DNA of 64,000 nucleotides. Source: Polyangiaceae bacterium (GTDB lineage: Bacteria > Myxococcota_A > Polyangia > Polyangiales > Polyangiaceae). This document shows, piece by piece, positions 26,599-36,309 of this stretch. Both the position numbers and the translations under genes were made by a program. Numbering within the stretch: position 1 is the first letter of the stretch; each line of letters starts with the position of its first letter. The stretch lies in contig JABFXY010000024.1 of the NCBI GenBank assembly GCA_013361525.1, positions 124,001 to 188,000 on the forward strand, read 5' to 3'. The notes below the pieces were generated by a model. The model made no database searches. It was not told the DNA's origin and was given only the letters and a program-made list of their open reading frames with translations.

Positions 26599-26891
26599 AG
26601 CTCGGCTCGCGCCTCACGCTTCTGTGCGACCGGTGCGTGCTCGAGTGAAGCACCACAATGAGAACAGAGCTGCCTCGGGAAGGCCCAATCGCGAAAGCCT
26701 CCGAGGATGGAGAATCCGATCGCGAAGACGAACGGCAGGACGAAGACGACGCCGGGGCCGGCAACGAACAACAGCCACGCGTACGGCAGCGTCATCGAGA
26801 ACATCGACACGAAGACGACCGCGCGGAAGATGGAGATGGAGTTGCGCTTGGCGAGCCGCTCGCAGCGCTCGCAGGTGCAAATGACAGCCAT
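26571..26891 (-). CDS. Small membrane protein with paired CxxC motifs
   Basis: 106 residues from ATG 26891 (MAVICTCERCERLAKRNSIS); the longer frame adds 34 implausible residues. An N-terminal CTCERC and a late LCSHCGASL pair form a split zinc-ribbon. Between them are two membrane segments (AVVFVSMFSMTLPYAWLLFV and GVVFVLPFVFAIGFSILGG). The 3' end overlaps the sulfite-oxidase-fold gene by 28 bp in convergent orientation. No function is recognised. Confidence 0.62.
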   Translation of the reverse strand: MAVICTCERCERLAKRNSISIFRAVVFVSMFSMTLPYAWLLFVAGPGVVFVLPFVFAIGFSILGGFRDWAFPRQLCSHCGASLEHAPVAQKREARAELQTTITATP

Positions 26892-27099
26892 GGGAGAGCC
26901 CCCTTCCGACCTCGCCGTGGCGAGGACACCGTTGAGGTATGAGCCAGGAAAGCCGTGGACCCTCCCCCTCTGGCAAGGTTGGTGCCGAGCCATTTACTCA
27001 ATAATTTCAGGCCATCCCCCGGAGCGGGCCTCGAAACCTCGCGAAGCCGTTCCGAGTTTTCGAGACCCGCGACGACAATTCGAGAGAGGGCGACTGCGA

Positions 27100-28230
27100 T
27101 CACGGAAGCGCATGCCGGTAGAGGCGCGCCGCGACGTATCCCCTCCCCTCGATACCCACGATTGGGAGCTCGAGCGTCTCCGGCGTGGAGCCTACGCAAT
27201 AGCTCAATGTCACGCGCTCGCGGCCGGCGACCACCGCGACGGGCGGAGAGACGGCCGCTTCGCCCGGGGTCGAGCGTCGCACGCGGACCTCCATCGATTC
27301 GAGATCGGCAGTCGATCGCGCGACGACCTCGAAACACGAGCCGGGCGGTGCCGACTCGACACGTAAGGCGATCGCGATGCCCGCGCGAAGCCGGGTCTCC
27401 ACATCGTCGATCCGCGTGAGCTCCGGGTGTGAGCTCTCTTCGGCGGCGAGCTCTTCGCGCATCGTCGCGAGCGCCGCGTCGCGGATTGGGACCTGCTCCA
27501 GAATTTCCTTCGCGCGGCCCGCGGCGTCGATCTCCCGAGCGAGCGGATCGGAGCCGAAGGGCAGAGACGTGATGCCGAACGCGTCGAGTCGGAAGCGGGG
27601 CTTCGGACCATACATGAAGAGGAAATCGGGGTTGTGTTTCGTCTCCGCCAATATCCATGCGCCGTCGGTCGTGCGTCCCTCGACGTCCGGAAGCGCAATC
27701 GGGCATGCGTCGCTGCGTTCTTCAATCAGCTTGCCGAATTCGTCGAATCGTCGAATGTGGAGCGTCTCGCACGGGGTGTCGCGGGTGAGCGCGTCGAGCG
27801 GCACGCGAGCTTTCCCGACGCTGCACGAAAAGCATCCGATCTCGGTCGATGCGAATCGTGGCGACGGGCAATCCTCTCCGGCGATCCGGATCGGCTCGGA
27901 CGATTCCGGGTGATAGATGAAGAGATTGTGCGGCGGACGCGCGCCGAACCCTCGCGCGCCGCCGTCCTCCACGACGACGCCGCTGCCGAGCGACACGACG
28001 ATCGAGTAGCCGTCGTGAGGCAGACGCCGCCACCCGTCGGCATCACGTCGCTCCAATCGCTTCGCACCGCCGAACTCGAGCGCGTGCGGCGCGATGACGT
28101 GGCGCGGCTCGGTCGCGATGCGCAACCACGGAACGACGTATTGGTGCTCCGCAGCACCGCAGCCGAGCAATCCCAGCCCGAAAAGAGCGCAGGTCCAGGT
28201 GGGGGGTGGGCGGCGCGACGGTTTCGCCAT
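27100..28230 (-). CDS. Hypothetical lipoprotein
   Basis: 376 residues from ATG 28230, chosen for the signal MAKPSRRPPPTWTCALFGLG followed by LLGCGAAE (lipobox Cys24). The mature part has scattered Cys (GEDCPSPRF, EIGCFSCSVG, CETLHIRRF, DACPIALPD) that could form disulfides in the periplasm. It also has an amphipathic central helix (EILEQVPIRDAALATMREEL) and a C-terminal beta-rich domain (VTLSYCVGSTPETLELPIVG). I do not recognise the family. The pattern suggests an extracytoplasmic beta-domain protein. The 208-bp gap downstream and the 211-bp gap upstream show no further genes. Confidence 0.7.
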   Translation of the reverse strand: MAKPSRRPPPTWTCALFGLGLLGCGAAEHQYVVPWLRIATEPRHVIAPHALEFGGAKRLERRDADGWRRLPHDGYSIVVSLGSGVVVEDGGARGFGARPPHNLFIYHPESSEPIRIAGEDCPSPRFASTEIGCFSCSVGKARVPLDALTRDTPCETLHIRRFDEFGKLIEERSDACPIALPDVEGRTTDGAWILAETKHNPDFLFMYGPKPRFRLDAFGITSLPFGSDPLAREIDAAGRAKEILEQVPIRDAALATMREELAAEESSHPELTRIDDVETRLRAGIAIALRVESAPPGSCFEVVARSTADLESMEVRVRRSTPGEAAVSPPVAVVAGRERVTLSYCVGSTPETLELPIVGIEGRGYVAARLYRHALP

Positions 28231-28441
28231 CTCGCGTGCGTGAGCAGAGAGCGTACCGAGGCGATGTCGACTCTCCGACAGGGTCCGGGCGGACAATGGC
28301 GGGCGATGGTCAGCGGTGACGACTCGTTGCCAGCGCTACGGTCGACGATTTGTGTTTCGCGGAGAGAGAGCGCGCGGGCACGAGCCGTGCACTCGCCACC
28401 CGAGATGTGCGCCGACGTGATCGACACCTTCGTCCGTACCC

Positions 28442-28981
28442 ATGACTGACCTTCACACCGAGCTCCCGCACCTCGACGTCGTCCTGGAGCGCCATGCGGG
28501 CGACCTCGGAGACGACTGGCGCCCTTACCGCAACCACGCCTACCGCGTGGCCAATGCCTGCGCCGCGCTCATCCAGACGAGCCGGGCCGACGATCTCGAC
28601 AAGGTCGCGCTCGCCGCGGCGTTTCATGATCTCGGGATCTGGACCGATCACACCTTCGACTACCTCGCGCCGTCGATGGAGCTCGCTAAGAACTATTTGC
28701 AGACAACCGATCGAGAGCCGTGGACGGAGGAGATCGTGGGAATGGTTCGACACCATCACCAGATCCCGAGCGTGGACGGCGCGCGCCTCGTCGAAGCATT
28801 CCGCAAGGCCGATTGGGTGGACGTGTCGCTCGGCGTGGTCACCTGCGGACTGCCCCGCTCGTTTCTACGCAGCCTCTTCGAGGCGTTCCCCGATGCCGGC
28901 TTCCACAAGCGTCTGGTGCAGCTCGCCGCCAAGCGCGCAGTGACGCACCCGTGGAGCCCGCTGCCGATGTTGCGGTGGTGA
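28442..28981 (+). CDS. HD-domain phosphohydrolase-like protein
   Basis: 179 residues. HD motifs are visible: His in YRNHAYRVAN, the HD pair in AAFHDLGIW, HHH in MVRHHHQIPS and the Asp in RKADWVDVS. This set fits a metal-dependent HD hydrolase. The family covers nucleotide and small-phosphomonoester phosphohydrolases, so the substrate cannot be assigned. It lies upstream of, and on the same strand as, the large kinase, with an 88-bp gap, and is divergent from the lipoprotein gene before it. Confidence 0.82.
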   Translation: MTDLHTELPHLDVVLERHAGDLGDDWRPYRNHAYRVANACAALIQTSRADDLDKVALAAAFHDLGIWTDHTFDYLAPSMELAKNYLQTTDREPWTEEIVGMVRHHHQIPSVDGARLVEAFRKADWVDVSLGVVTCGLPRSFLRSLFEAFPDAGFHKRLVQLAAKRAVTHPWSPLPMLRW

Positions 28982-29069
28982 CGCTCCGGCGTCGCGCCTG
29001 ATTGCCAGTCATCGCTGAAAGCGCGCCGCCGCGATTGCCTGGCCGCGTCCACCTTGCGATGCTTGCTTC

Positions 29070-32000
29070 GTGGGCCCGGGCCACGTCGTCGCGGACCGCT
29101 TCGAGATCGTTCGGCTGGCAGGGACCGGCGGCTCGGCGTCGGTGTTTCGCGCAAACGATCGCCAGACCGGCCAACCCGTCGCGCTGAAGGTGCTTCGCTG
29201 TGGGGCCGAGGGCGAAGCAATGGAGCGGTTCGCGCTCGAAGCGAAGGTGCTGGCCCAGCTCTGCCATCGCGGGATCGTGCGCTACGTCACGCACGGCAAG
29301 GTCGGGGGCGACCTCTTCCTCGCGATGGAGTGGCTCGAAGGGATGACGCTGACGCAGCGTCTGTCGACGCAGAAGCTGACGGTGGACGAGGCGGTTGGTG
29401 TCGTTCGCCGCGTCGCCGACGCCCTCGGAAGCGCGCATGGCCGCGGCGTCGTTCACCGCGATATCAAGCCCGGCAACATCTTCCTCGTCGACGGCGACCC
29501 CACGCGCATCAAGCTGCTCGACTTCGGAATTGCGCGGCTGCGCTCGAGCGAGCTCGAGCTGACGCAGGCGGGCACGCTGATCGGGACGCCGAACTACATG
29601 GCGCCGGAGCAGGCCCGCGCGGAAAAGGGGATCGATGCCCGGGCCGACGTTTTCTCGCTCGGCTGTGTGCTCTATCGCTGCCTCACGGGGACGAACCCGT
29701 TTTCGGGCGGGGATATGGTCGCTGTCTTGGCGAAGGTGATGCTCGAAGAGCCTGCGCCTATTCGCAGCCTGCGACCCGAGGTGCCCGCGCGTGTCGAGGA
29801 GTTGGCGCTCAAGATGTTGTCGAAGCGGCGCGACGACCGGCCGGCCGATGGGTCGGCGGTTCGTGCCGCGCTCGACGAGCTCGGCCTTGGTCCCAAAGAC
29901 GGCGCCGCCGAGAACGACGCGCCGACGCTCACGACCGACGAACGGCGGATGATGTGCATTCTCCTGGCGCGCGCGCCGACGGCGGAATGGTCGCTCGCGA
30001 CCGGGCTCGGCTCGAGTGAGAGCGCGCTCGCTGCCGCCGTGTCGTCGTACGGTGGGCGCCTCGACATCCTCGCGGATCGCTCGATCCTGGTGACGCTCAA
30101 AGAAGAGATGACCCCGGCGGACGACGCGAGCCGTGCGGCACGCTGCGCGCTCGCGATGCGATCGCTCATCCCGATGTTGGCGGTGGCGCTCGTCGCGGGA
30201 GCACGCGAGACGCAGCAGCGGATCGCGATGGGGCAGGTGATCGATCGCGGCGCGTCGCTGTTGAAGTCGATCGACGCTCGAGGCGTCATCCGCGTCGACG
30301 AGGTGATCGCGGGGTTCCTCGACGGTCGCTTTCATGTGCGCCCCGAAGGCAAAGCCTTGTCGCTCGTCGGTGAGCTCGCCGAACCGTCGATGACGCGTAC
30401 CTTCCTCGGACGGCCGTCGACTTGTGTGGGTCGCGAGCGCGACCTCGCCATGCTCGAGGCGATTTGGGCGGAGAGTGCGGACGAGTCCGTCGCTCGCATC
30501 GCGCTACTCACAGGACCCGCCGGCATCGGCAAGAGCCGCGTTCTCGACGAGCTGCTCCGCAGGGTGTTGCGCCCGGGCGCTTCGTTACAGGCTTGGATCG
30601 GTCGCGGCGACTCGATGAGCGCGCGTGCTCCCTTCGGGATGATCGCGGACACCGTCCGCAATGCAGCCGGCATTCGCGCGGGTGAGCCGCTCGATGTTCG
30701 CCATCAGAAGATCGACGACCGCGTTCGTGCCGCCGTGCAGTCGGCCCATGTCGCGCGTGTGACCGAGTTTCTCGCCGAGGTCGCGGGTGCCCCGGGATCG
30801 GACGACCCCAGCGTCGAGCTGCGCGCGGCGAGACAAGATCCGCAGCTGATGGGCGATCAGATCCGGCGCGCTTGGGAGGATTGGCTCGAAGCCGAAACTT
30901 CGAAGCAGCCGGTGCTCCTCGTGCTCGAGGATCTTCATTGGGGTGATCTGCCGAGCGTGCAGCTCGTCGACTCTGCCGCACGCCACCTCGAGAAGAGGCC
31001 GTTCATGGTGCTCGCGCTCGCTCGCCCCGAGGTCTACACGTGGTTCCCCGGCATTTGGAGCGAGCGCAACCTGGCCGAGCTCCGCGTGAGCCGGCTCGGA
31101 GACAAGGCGGCGCAACGTCTCGTTCGAGAGGCCCTCGCCGAGCGCGCGGACGACGCGACGATCGGGGGGATCGTCGCGCGCGGCGATGGAAACCCGTTCT
31201 TCCTCGAGGAGCTCGTCCGTGCCGCGATCGACGGCAAAGGCAAAGCGCTGCCGACGACGGTGCTGGCGATGGTGCAGGCGCGCCTCGGCGCACTGTCGGT
31301 CGAAGCGCGGAGGTTCCTCCGAGCAGCGAGCGTTTTCGGTCGTGTCTTTCCGACCGAAGGGGTGTCCGCGCTTCTCGGCCGAGAAGGCGCCGTGCTCGCG
31401 GAGGAATGCCTCACCGAGCTCGTCGCGAAGGATGTCGTCAAGCGGTCCGGTGACGGGCGAGCTCGCGTCGATGGCGCTTTCGGCGCGCTCGAGTTTCATC
31501 ACGCGCTGATTCACGAAGCCGCATATTCGATGCTGACCGAGGGCGACAAAGCGCTCGGGCACCGCCTCGCGGCCGAGTGGCTCGAACGCAGCGGTTCCAC
31601 CGAGACCATCGTCCTCGCCGAACATTTCGAAAAGGGCGGCGAGCGGTTTCGAGCAGCAGCGTTCTACCGGCACGCGGCGGCGCAAGCGCTCGGCGCAAAC
31701 GATCACGCGGCGGCGATTCAGCGAGGAGAAAAGAGCCTCGCGTGTGGGGCACGCGGAGAGGCGGAGGGTGCCGTGCGCCTGATCGAGTCCGAGGCGCGTC
31801 GATGGCGCGGCGAAAACGAGCGCGCCCGCGACGCCGCGCGCGCTGCGATGCAGCTGCTTCGCCGCGGAAGCGCGGGATGGTGCGACGCCGCGAGCGAGCT
31901 CGCGATGGTGAGCGGATCGCTCGGCGACGCGACACAGCTCGTCGACCTCGCGACCGAGCTCGAGCCGGTGGAGCCGGACGATGCCGCATCGCAGTTCGTC

Positions 32001-32927
32001 AACGCGCTCGCGCGCGTCGCACGCCCCCTCTTCTGGAATGGCAAACACGCGCTCGGCAGCCGCATCCTCGCGCGGGCAGGCGACTTCGTTTACGAAGGCT
32101 CGGCGATCGAACCCACCGCCCTCGCGTCGCTCTACATGGCGCGCGGCGTCGAGGCGCGCCTCTCGGGTGACCCCAGCGAGTGCGTGCGTTGGAACGAACG
32201 CGCAGTCGAAGAGAGCGAGCGCGTCGGTGACCTCCGCGGTGGTTGCGTCGAGCGCGGCAACCTCGGCTACGCCTATATGGAGATCGGCGCATACCGCGAG
32301 GCCGAGCGAACGTTGACCGACGCGCTCGGCGTGGCGGCGCGTCTCGGCCTGCCGCTGGTCGTCGCAACGGCCCAGCAAAACCTGGGACTATCCCTCGGAA
32401 GGCTGGGTGCATTCGAGCGTGCCTTGCACCTCGAACGAGCGTCGCTCGCCACCTTCGAAAGCCAAGGCGACGCGCGCCGCGCCGGTTGCTCGCTCTTGTA
32501 CTTGGCGGTGATCGAAGCCGAAGCCGGAAGGATCGAGGAAGCAGAGCAGACCGCGAGGCAGGCGATGGACCGCCTCGCTCGGAACGCGCCCATTCGCTGC
32601 CACGCGCTGGCGGTGATCGCTCAAATCCTCCTGCTGCGCGGCAAGATCGGTCCGGCATTCGCGGCGGCTTCCGAGGCGCATGCTCTGTTCGAGAGCCTCG
32701 GCGGTATCGACGAGGGGGAGAGCCGCGTGCGGTTGGTCCACGCCGAAACCGTCCACGCCTGCTGCGACACCGCTGACGCGCTCGCAGCCATGGATGTCGC
32801 AGTGAGAGCCTTGATGGCCCGCGCCGCCAAGATCCAGAGCCCCGAGCAGCGCTCGGCATTTCTCGGCGCGATCCCGGAGAATGCGCGGACGCTCGAGCTG
32901 GCGCGAGCATGGGGAGTGTCCGCGTGA
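29070..32927 (+). CDS. Ser/Thr protein kinase-AAA ATPase-TPR protein
   Basis: 1285 residues from GTG 29070. Residues about 8-270 are a PknB-type kinase with ATP Lys in VALKVL, catalytic loop VVHRDIKPGNIFL, metal loop LLDFGIARL and APEQ. Residues about 290-430 look like a degenerate class III cyclase domain (SYGGRLDILADRSILVTL, RIAMGQVIDRG, VIAGFLDGRFHV). Residues about 450-700 form an AAA/STAND-like ATPase with Walker A GPAGIGKSR (about 482) and Walker B LLVLEDLHWGD. From about 830 to the end are TPR-like helices. This is a common myxobacterial signalling architecture. It ends 31 bp before vgrG on the same strand, which suggests post-translational control of the T6SS module. Confidence 0.92.
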   Translation: MGPGHVVADRFEIVRLAGTGGSASVFRANDRQTGQPVALKVLRCGAEGEAMERFALEAKVLAQLCHRGIVRYVTHGKVGGDLFLAMEWLEGMTLTQRLSTQKLTVDEAVGVVRRVADALGSAHGRGVVHRDIKPGNIFLVDGDPTRIKLLDFGIARLRSSELELTQAGTLIGTPNYMAPEQARAEKGIDARADVFSLGCVLYRCLTGTNPFSGGDMVAVLAKVMLEEPAPIRSLRPEVPARVEELALKMLSKRRDDRPADGSAVRAALDELGLGPKDGAAENDAPTLTTDERRMMCILLARAPTAEWSLATGLGSSESALAAAVSSYGGRLDILADRSILVTLKEEMTPADDASRAARCALAMRSLIPMLAVALVAGARETQQRIAMGQVIDRGASLLKSIDARGVIRVDEVIAGFLDGRFHVRPEGKALSLVGELAEPSMTRTFLGRPSTCVGRERDLAMLEAIWAESADESVARIALLTGPAGIGKSRVLDELLRRVLRPGASLQAWIGRGDSMSARAPFGMIADTVRNAAGIRAGEPLDVRHQKIDDRVRAAVQSAHVARVTEFLAEVAGAPGSDDPSVELRAARQDPQLMGDQIRRAWEDWLEAETSKQPVLLVLEDLHWGDLPSVQLVDSAARHLEKRPFMVLALARPEVYTWFPGIWSERNLAELRVSRLGDKAAQRLVREALAERADDATIGGIVARGDGNPFFLEELVRAAIDGKGKALPTTVLAMVQARLGALSVEARRFLRAASVFGRVFPTEGVSALLGREGAVLAEECLTELVAKDVVKRSGDGRARVDGAFGALEFHHALIHEAAYSMLTEGDKALGHRLAAEWLERSGSTETIVLAEHFEKGGERFRAAAFYRHAAAQALGANDHAAAIQRGEKSLACGARGEAEGAVRLIESEARRWRGENERARDAARAAMQLLRRGSAGWCDAASELAMVSGSLGDATQLVDLATELEPVEPDDAASQFVNALARVARPLFWNGKHALGSRILARAGDFVYEGSAIEPTALASLYMARGVEARLSGDPSECVRWNERAVEESERVGDLRGGCVERGNLGYAYMEIGAYREAERTLTDALGVAARLGLPLVVATAQQNLGLSLGRLGAFERALHLERASLATFESQGDARRAGCSLLYLAVIEAEAGRIEEAEQTARQAMDRLARNAPIRCHALAVIAQILLLRGKIGPAFAAASEAHALFESLGGIDEGESRVRLVHAETVHACCDTADALAAMDVAVRALMARAAKIQSPEQRSAFLGAIPENARTLELARAWGVSA

Positions 32928-32958
32928 AGGTGGCCTGCGCCTTGCGATAACGCTCGAC

Positions 32959-35085
32959 GTGGATTCCTTCGCGCTCCGTCGCGCCTCCGCCTCGTTCTCC
33001 CTCGATGCCGACGTCGTCCCAGGTGGGGCGCTCGAGGTCCTCGAGGTCACCGGTCACGAAGGCATCTCGACGCTCTTCGAGATCGTCGTCACCATCGTGA
33101 CCGACGAGCCGCTCGGCTCGCACTCACTGCTCGGCGAGCGAGCCGCGCTGGTGCTGCGTTCAGGGGAAAATGAGCGCCCGCTGCGCGGGATCATCAGGGC
33201 CTTCGAGCAGGGCGACGCGCGTGACGCACGGCTCACGTACCGCGTGACGCTCGCGCCATCGGCCTATGTGCTCGCATTGCGCGAAGACTGCCGCGTCTTT
33301 CAAGGCCGGCGCGCACCGGAGATCATCGAGAGCGTCCTCACGGCGGCAGGCTTTACGTCGAAGGACTACCGGATTGCGCTCCGCGAAAGCTACCGGCCGC
33401 GCGACTACCGGATGCAATACCGCGAGTCCGATTGGACCTTCTTGCGACGATTGATGGAGGTCGAGGGCATCTACACCTTCTTCGATCAAGACGGTGACCG
33501 CGAGGTCCTCGTCTTCGCCGACGCGCCCTCGGCGCACGCGACGAGCGACGGGCCGGAGGAGCTCTTCTTCCACGGCGATGACCGCGCGATCGGCGACCGC
33601 GAGGTCGTGACCCGGTTTCGACACGTCGAGGAGATCCAGCCGGGCCGGGTGGCGCTTCGCGGTTACGACTTTCGAAACCCGAAAGCCGCGCTCGAGCGCC
33701 AGGATGGCTTCAAAGAGAGCTCGCTCGCCATTCACGATGCGCCCCCTGAATACGAAACGCCGGAGGACGGCGAGCGGCTCGCGCGCCTTCGCTTGGATCA
33801 AGAGGCATCCGCGCGAGGTGTCGCGAACGGAGCAAGCAACGCCGCGAGCCTTCGACCCGGCGCGGTGTTCGAGCTTTCGCGGCACGCTTCGGATGCCCTC
33901 AATCGAGGGTGGCTCGTCACGACGATCGAGCATCACCTCGTCGAGGAAACGGAGGGCTACCAAAACCGCTTCACGGCGGTCGCTGCCGACGTCGCGTTTC
34001 GAACGCGACCGATCACACCGAAACCCGCCGTCGGGATCCAGACCGCGACCGTCGTCGGTCCTGTTGGACAGGAAGTTCACTGCGACGAGCTCGGGCGCGT
34101 GAAGATTCGGTTCAACTGGGATCGCGAGGGCCAAGAAGAAGAGCGAAGCTCTTGGGTTCGCGCGAGCCAACCCTGGGCCGGCCCGGGCACCGGCGTGACG
34201 TTCATTCCCCGGATCGGCGATCAGGTTCTCGTCGATTTTGCCGGCGGCGACTGCGATCGGCCGATCATCGTCGGCAGCGTCCACGACGGCGTGAACAAGC
34301 CGCCGCTGTCGCTTCCGTTCGAGCGGACCGCCGCCGTCATTCGCGCGACCTCCTCACCTGGAGGTGACGGCTACAGCGAGCTTCGCTTCGACGCCGATGC
34401 TGGTCGCGAGCACGTCTTGTTGCGGTCGAGCCGTGATCTGTCGCTCGAGGTGATGCAAGACAAGACGGAACACGTAGTCCGCGACGAAACGCTCGACGTC
34501 GGCGGCGGCAGCAAACGCTCCATCGCGGGCGACGAGACGATTTCGATCCGCGGGGCGCGACGCGTCGGCTCCGCTTCCCACGAGCAGAAGGTCGGAGGTG
34601 ACGCCTCGACCGCGATCGGTGGCGCCGAAAAGCGCGAGGTCCGGGGTCAGAAGACCGAGATCGTCGGAGAAAGCCTTCGCGTTCATATCGGCAGCGACGA
34701 GACGCGAGACGTCGCAGGCGCGAGCCAGGTCACCGTGAAGGGACCCATGACCGTCCAAGCCGAGCATTACGGTCTCGACGTCCGCGAGGACTTTCTGACG
34801 GTGGTCGAGGCCGACCACATCGAACGCGCCGAGCGTCGCCGCATTCGCGCCGGTGAGCTGGTCGAGCTCGTCTGCGGCGACGCGATGATCACCGCGAAGG
34901 CCGACGATCTCGAGTTCGACGGCGAGCGCGTCACCGTCGAAGCCACGCGCGAGCTGGTGCTTCGCTGCGGCAAGGCGAGCATCACGCTCACGCGGTCCGG
35001 CAAGATCATCCTCCGCGGAACGCACGTCGTGAGCCGCAGCACCGGCACCAACAAGGTGCTCGGCACGACGGTCCGCATCAACTGA
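32959..35085 (+). CDS. vgrG: T6SS spike protein VgrG (708 aa)
   Basis: 708 residues from GTG 32959 (protein MDSFALRRASASFSLDADVV); the longer frame overlaps the kinase gene. The gp27-like part spans residues about 1-370 (ARLTYRVTLAP, FLRRLMEVEGIYTFFDQDGD). The gp5 OB-fold follows (VHCDELGRVKIRFNWDREGQ, SSWVRASQPWAGPGTGVTFI, GDCDRPIIVGSVHDG). The beta-helix spike is about residues 450-640 (ETLDVGGGSKRSIAGDETIS, EKREVRGQKTEIVGES). The end is a charged tail ending KASITLTRSGKIILRGTHVV, as in other VgrGs. It heads the cluster TIGR02270-DUF2169-ketosynthase-like-PAAR/DUF1906, all spaced 15 bp or less or overlapping. Confidence 0.94.
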   Translation: MDSFALRRASASFSLDADVVPGGALEVLEVTGHEGISTLFEIVVTIVTDEPLGSHSLLGERAALVLRSGENERPLRGIIRAFEQGDARDARLTYRVTLAPSAYVLALREDCRVFQGRRAPEIIESVLTAAGFTSKDYRIALRESYRPRDYRMQYRESDWTFLRRLMEVEGIYTFFDQDGDREVLVFADAPSAHATSDGPEELFFHGDDRAIGDREVVTRFRHVEEIQPGRVALRGYDFRNPKAALERQDGFKESSLAIHDAPPEYETPEDGERLARLRLDQEASARGVANGASNAASLRPGAVFELSRHASDALNRGWLVTTIEHHLVEETEGYQNRFTAVAADVAFRTRPITPKPAVGIQTATVVGPVGQEVHCDELGRVKIRFNWDREGQEEERSSWVRASQPWAGPGTGVTFIPRIGDQVLVDFAGGDCDRPIIVGSVHDGVNKPPLSLPFERTAAVIRATSSPGGDGYSELRFDADAGREHVLLRSSRDLSLEVMQDKTEHVVRDETLDVGGGSKRSIAGDETISIRGARRVGSASHEQKVGGDASTAIGGAEKREVRGQKTEIVGESLRVHIGSDETRDVAGASQVTVKGPMTVQAEHYGLDVREDFLTVVEADHIERAERRRIRAGELVELVCGDAMITAKADDLEFDGERVTVEATRELVLRCGKASITLTRSGKIILRGTHVVSRSTGTNKVLGTTVRIN

Positions 35086-35100
35086 AGGCGCAGGTGATCC

Positions 35101-36306
35101 TTGATTCGCGCCGTCGTCGAACAACACGCGGAGGACGCAGCGTTCCTCTTTACTTCGCGCAACGCCGCGCTCGAAGCGCGCTACACGCGGCTCGAAGATC
35201 TCGAGCGCCTCGACGAGCGGATCGCGGCGAACCTGGACGGACTTCGCTTCGCCAAACACGCCGGGCAGCGCATCGCGCGAATGGCGCTTCGCGGTGGGGA
35301 CGCCGGTGAGGTGTTCGCAGCAGCGGTGCTCGCGTGTGAATCGGAGAAAAGCGGGGCTGTCACGCGCCTCTTCGACGAAGCCCCAGCCGACGCGCTGGCC
35401 GAAGGTCTTTGCGGTGCCGTCGCTTGGCTCCCGTTCGGTCGCCAGCGAGCCGCGCTTCGAGAGCTTCGGGCGAGCTCGAATACCGTGGCACGCAGGGCCG
35501 CGCTCGTCGCACAGGTCGCGCACCGTCGCGACCCCGAAAACGCCCTCCTCGCGGGCGTGCTCGACGACGATCCTCGAATCGTCGCAACGGCGCTCCGAGC
35601 GATAGGCGAGCTCGGACGCACCGACCTCGTCGTGATCCTCGCCGCGGCGATGCACGGCGACGATCCGGAGGCGCGCTTCTGGGCCGCTTGGTCGGCAGCC
35701 CTGCTCGGTGAAGCGATCGGCAGCCACGTTCTTCGTGCGATCGCGGAGCACGGCCGTGCGCGCGCCGAACAAGCCGCGGAGATCGCGGCGATGACGCTTC
35801 CGCCCAGCGAAGCCGTCGCTTTCGTCGAGGGGCTGACACGGCGGGCCGATCGACGCCGGGCAGCGATACGCGGTGCCGCTGCGCTGGGAGATCCGAAGCT
35901 CTTGCCGACGCTCCTCGAATGGCTCGACCAGCCGGCGCTCGCACGCCCCGCCGCCGACGCGATCACGACCATCACCGGCCTCGCGATCACCGCCGAGCTC
36001 TCCGTCGAGCCTCCGTCTGATGACGACGACGATGACGAGACGATCGATCCAGACGACGGCCTCGCCTGGCCGGACGCGCCGGCGCTTCGTGCCGCCTGCG
36101 AGCGATCCAGGGCGAGCTGGCCTGCGGGAACGCGTCATGTGCTCGGTCATCGCATCGAGAGGTCGTCGCTCGTCCGAGCCCTCCGCCTGGGTCGTCAACC
36201 AGAGCGAGTACGCGCGGCGTTCGAGCTCGCGCGCGCCGGCGAGCCGCTCATCGATGTCGAGGCCCCGAGCGAGCGCCAGCTCCGCGCGCTGGCCGGAAGG
36301 AGCTGA
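35101..36306 (+). CDS. HEAT-repeat protein, TIGR02270 family, T6SS-associated
   Basis: 401 residues. The start is TTG 35101, preceded by AGGCGCAGG, because no ATG or GTG lies in frame. The N terminus (VVEQHAEDAAFLFTSRNAAL, LERLDERIAANLDGLRFA) is diagnostic of TIGR02270 proteins in T6SS loci. The middle comprises HEAT-like helical repeats (RIVATALRAIGELGRTDLVV, ARFWAAWSAALLGE, RRAAIRGAAALGDPKLLPTL). An acidic loop (PSDDDDDDETIDPDDG) precedes the C-terminal helices. The role is unknown; a scaffold or adaptor is a reasonable guess. It ends 3 bp before the DUF2169 gene. Confidence 0.85.
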   Translation: MIRAVVEQHAEDAAFLFTSRNAALEARYTRLEDLERLDERIAANLDGLRFAKHAGQRIARMALRGGDAGEVFAAAVLACESEKSGAVTRLFDEAPADALAEGLCGAVAWLPFGRQRAALRELRASSNTVARRAALVAQVAHRRDPENALLAGVLDDDPRIVATALRAIGELGRTDLVVILAAAMHGDDPEARFWAAWSAALLGEAIGSHVLRAIAEHGRARAEQAAEIAAMTLPPSEAVAFVEGLTRRADRRRAAIRGAAALGDPKLLPTLLEWLDQPALARPAADAITTITGLAITAELSVEPPSDDDDDDETIDPDDGLAWPDAPALRAACERSRASWPAGTRHVLGHRIERSSLVRALRLGRQPERVRAAFELARAGEPLIDVEAPSERQLRALAGRS

Positions 36307-36309
36307 CCG

